Assembly: GCA_937920455.1 (NCBI GenBank)
Contig: CALETX010000423.1
Span: 1-6,595 of the forward strand
Length of the DNA stretch: 6,595 nucleotides
DNA from: an uncultured bacterium
Lineage (GTDB): Bacteria > Verrucomicrobiota > Kiritimatiellia > UBA8416 > CALETX01
Direction: 5' to 3'
Below are positions 6,438-6,595 of the stretch, piece after piece (within the stretch, counting starts at the first letter, position 1; every line of letters begins with the position of its first letter). Under the pieces are notes generated by a model. That model worked only from the letters and a program-made list of their open reading frames with translations. It ran no database searches and was not told where the DNA came from. The position numbers were made by a program, and so were the translations under genes.

Positions 6438-6536
6438 CGGTTGTTTCTGTGCGCCGAATAACGGAAAGTGGGGCAATGGGTTGATGTTTATAGTTCAGAG
6501 CCTGAACGGAAACTTACAAGAGGAGACGCGTTTATT
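6438..6536 (+). promoter_or_regulatory. Gap between the ligase gene and the edge gene
   Basis: About 99 bases without a gene. It holds a TATAGT -10-like hexamer at 6489-6494 with no matching -35, the hairpin at 6493-6507, and a strong ribosome binding site at 6518-6526. The edge gene may be read from the ligase transcript or from a weak local promoter. Confidence 0.4.
6493..6507. repeat. Perfect hairpin GTTCAG-AGC-CTGAAC
   Basis: Six-base perfect arms with a three-base loop, starting 55 bases after the ligase stop and ending 11 bases before the next ribosome binding site. No T-run follows, so it is unlikely to be a terminator. It may be an mRNA-processing or protective stem, or an operator overlapping the TATAGT hexamer. 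Confidence 0.4.
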
Positions 6537-6595
6537 ATGACATCAGACAGAGCGTATTCGGTGAGCCCTGATGGCGAAAAATTTCCCCTTCCGAC
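6537..6595 (+). CDS. Start of an unidentified gene, cut by the window edge
   Basis: The ATG at 6537 follows a good Shine-Dalgarno, AAGAGGAGA (6518-6526), with AGGAG 11 bases upstream of the start. The visible 19 residues read MTSDRAYSVSPDGEKFPLP and remain open to the edge. They are hydrophilic, with no signal peptide or membrane helix. I do not recognise the family. Its place behind an O-antigen ligase-type gene suggests an envelope-glycan role, but that is only context. Confidence 0.6.
   Translation, partial: MTSDRAYSVSPDGEKFPLP

Overview
The window reads as an ordinary bacterial chromosomal segment with every real gene on the + strand: the 3' end of priA, metG, a DedA-family membrane protein, a soluble hybrid histidine kinase, an O-antigen ligase/polymerase-type membrane protein, and the first codons of a gene that runs off the right edge. 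Base composition is moderately GC-rich and looks even across all genes. I see no insertion sequences, tRNA or rRNA genes, CRISPR arrays or phage genes. The organism is a didermal-type bacterium with surface glycan synthesis. The zinc-knuckle MetG with a fused C-terminal tRNA-binding domain, the HDFNN-type hybrid kinase and the 'HS..DFNLQIPAN' type of ligase would fit the PVC superphylum (Kiritimatiellota, Lentisphaerota) or a deltaproteobacterial lineage. This placement is an inference from family flavour, not a firm call.

Layout. Bases 1-227 encode the last 74 residues of PriA, the replication-restart helicase. After an 89-base gap comes metG (317-2281), then after 52 bases the DedA gene (2334-2969). 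These three could share a transcript, since no convincing terminator separates them. A 187-base gap with two small dyads precedes the hybrid kinase (3157-4764, PAS-HisKA-HATPase-REC). A second gap of 203 bases holds the best promoter candidate of the window (4884-4912), followed at once by two overlapping perfect dyads (4928-4952) and then the ligase gene (4968-6437). A further gap of about 100 bases with a perfect 6-bp hairpin leads to the partial gene at 6537.

How the genes may fit together. priA and metG are housekeeping genes. DedA proteins include the undecaprenyl-phosphate translocases that recycle the lipid carrier on which O-antigen and capsule repeats are built, and the ligase-family protein uses carrier-linked glycans, so the right part of the window may be the edge of an envelope-glycan locus. 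The kinase between them has no membrane segment and no DNA-binding output, so its signal and target are not visible here. I found no clearly novel system. The points most worth a second look are the regulatory cassette before the ligase gene, the unusual zinc-knuckle spacing in MetG, and the possible leader peptide coupled to the ligase start.
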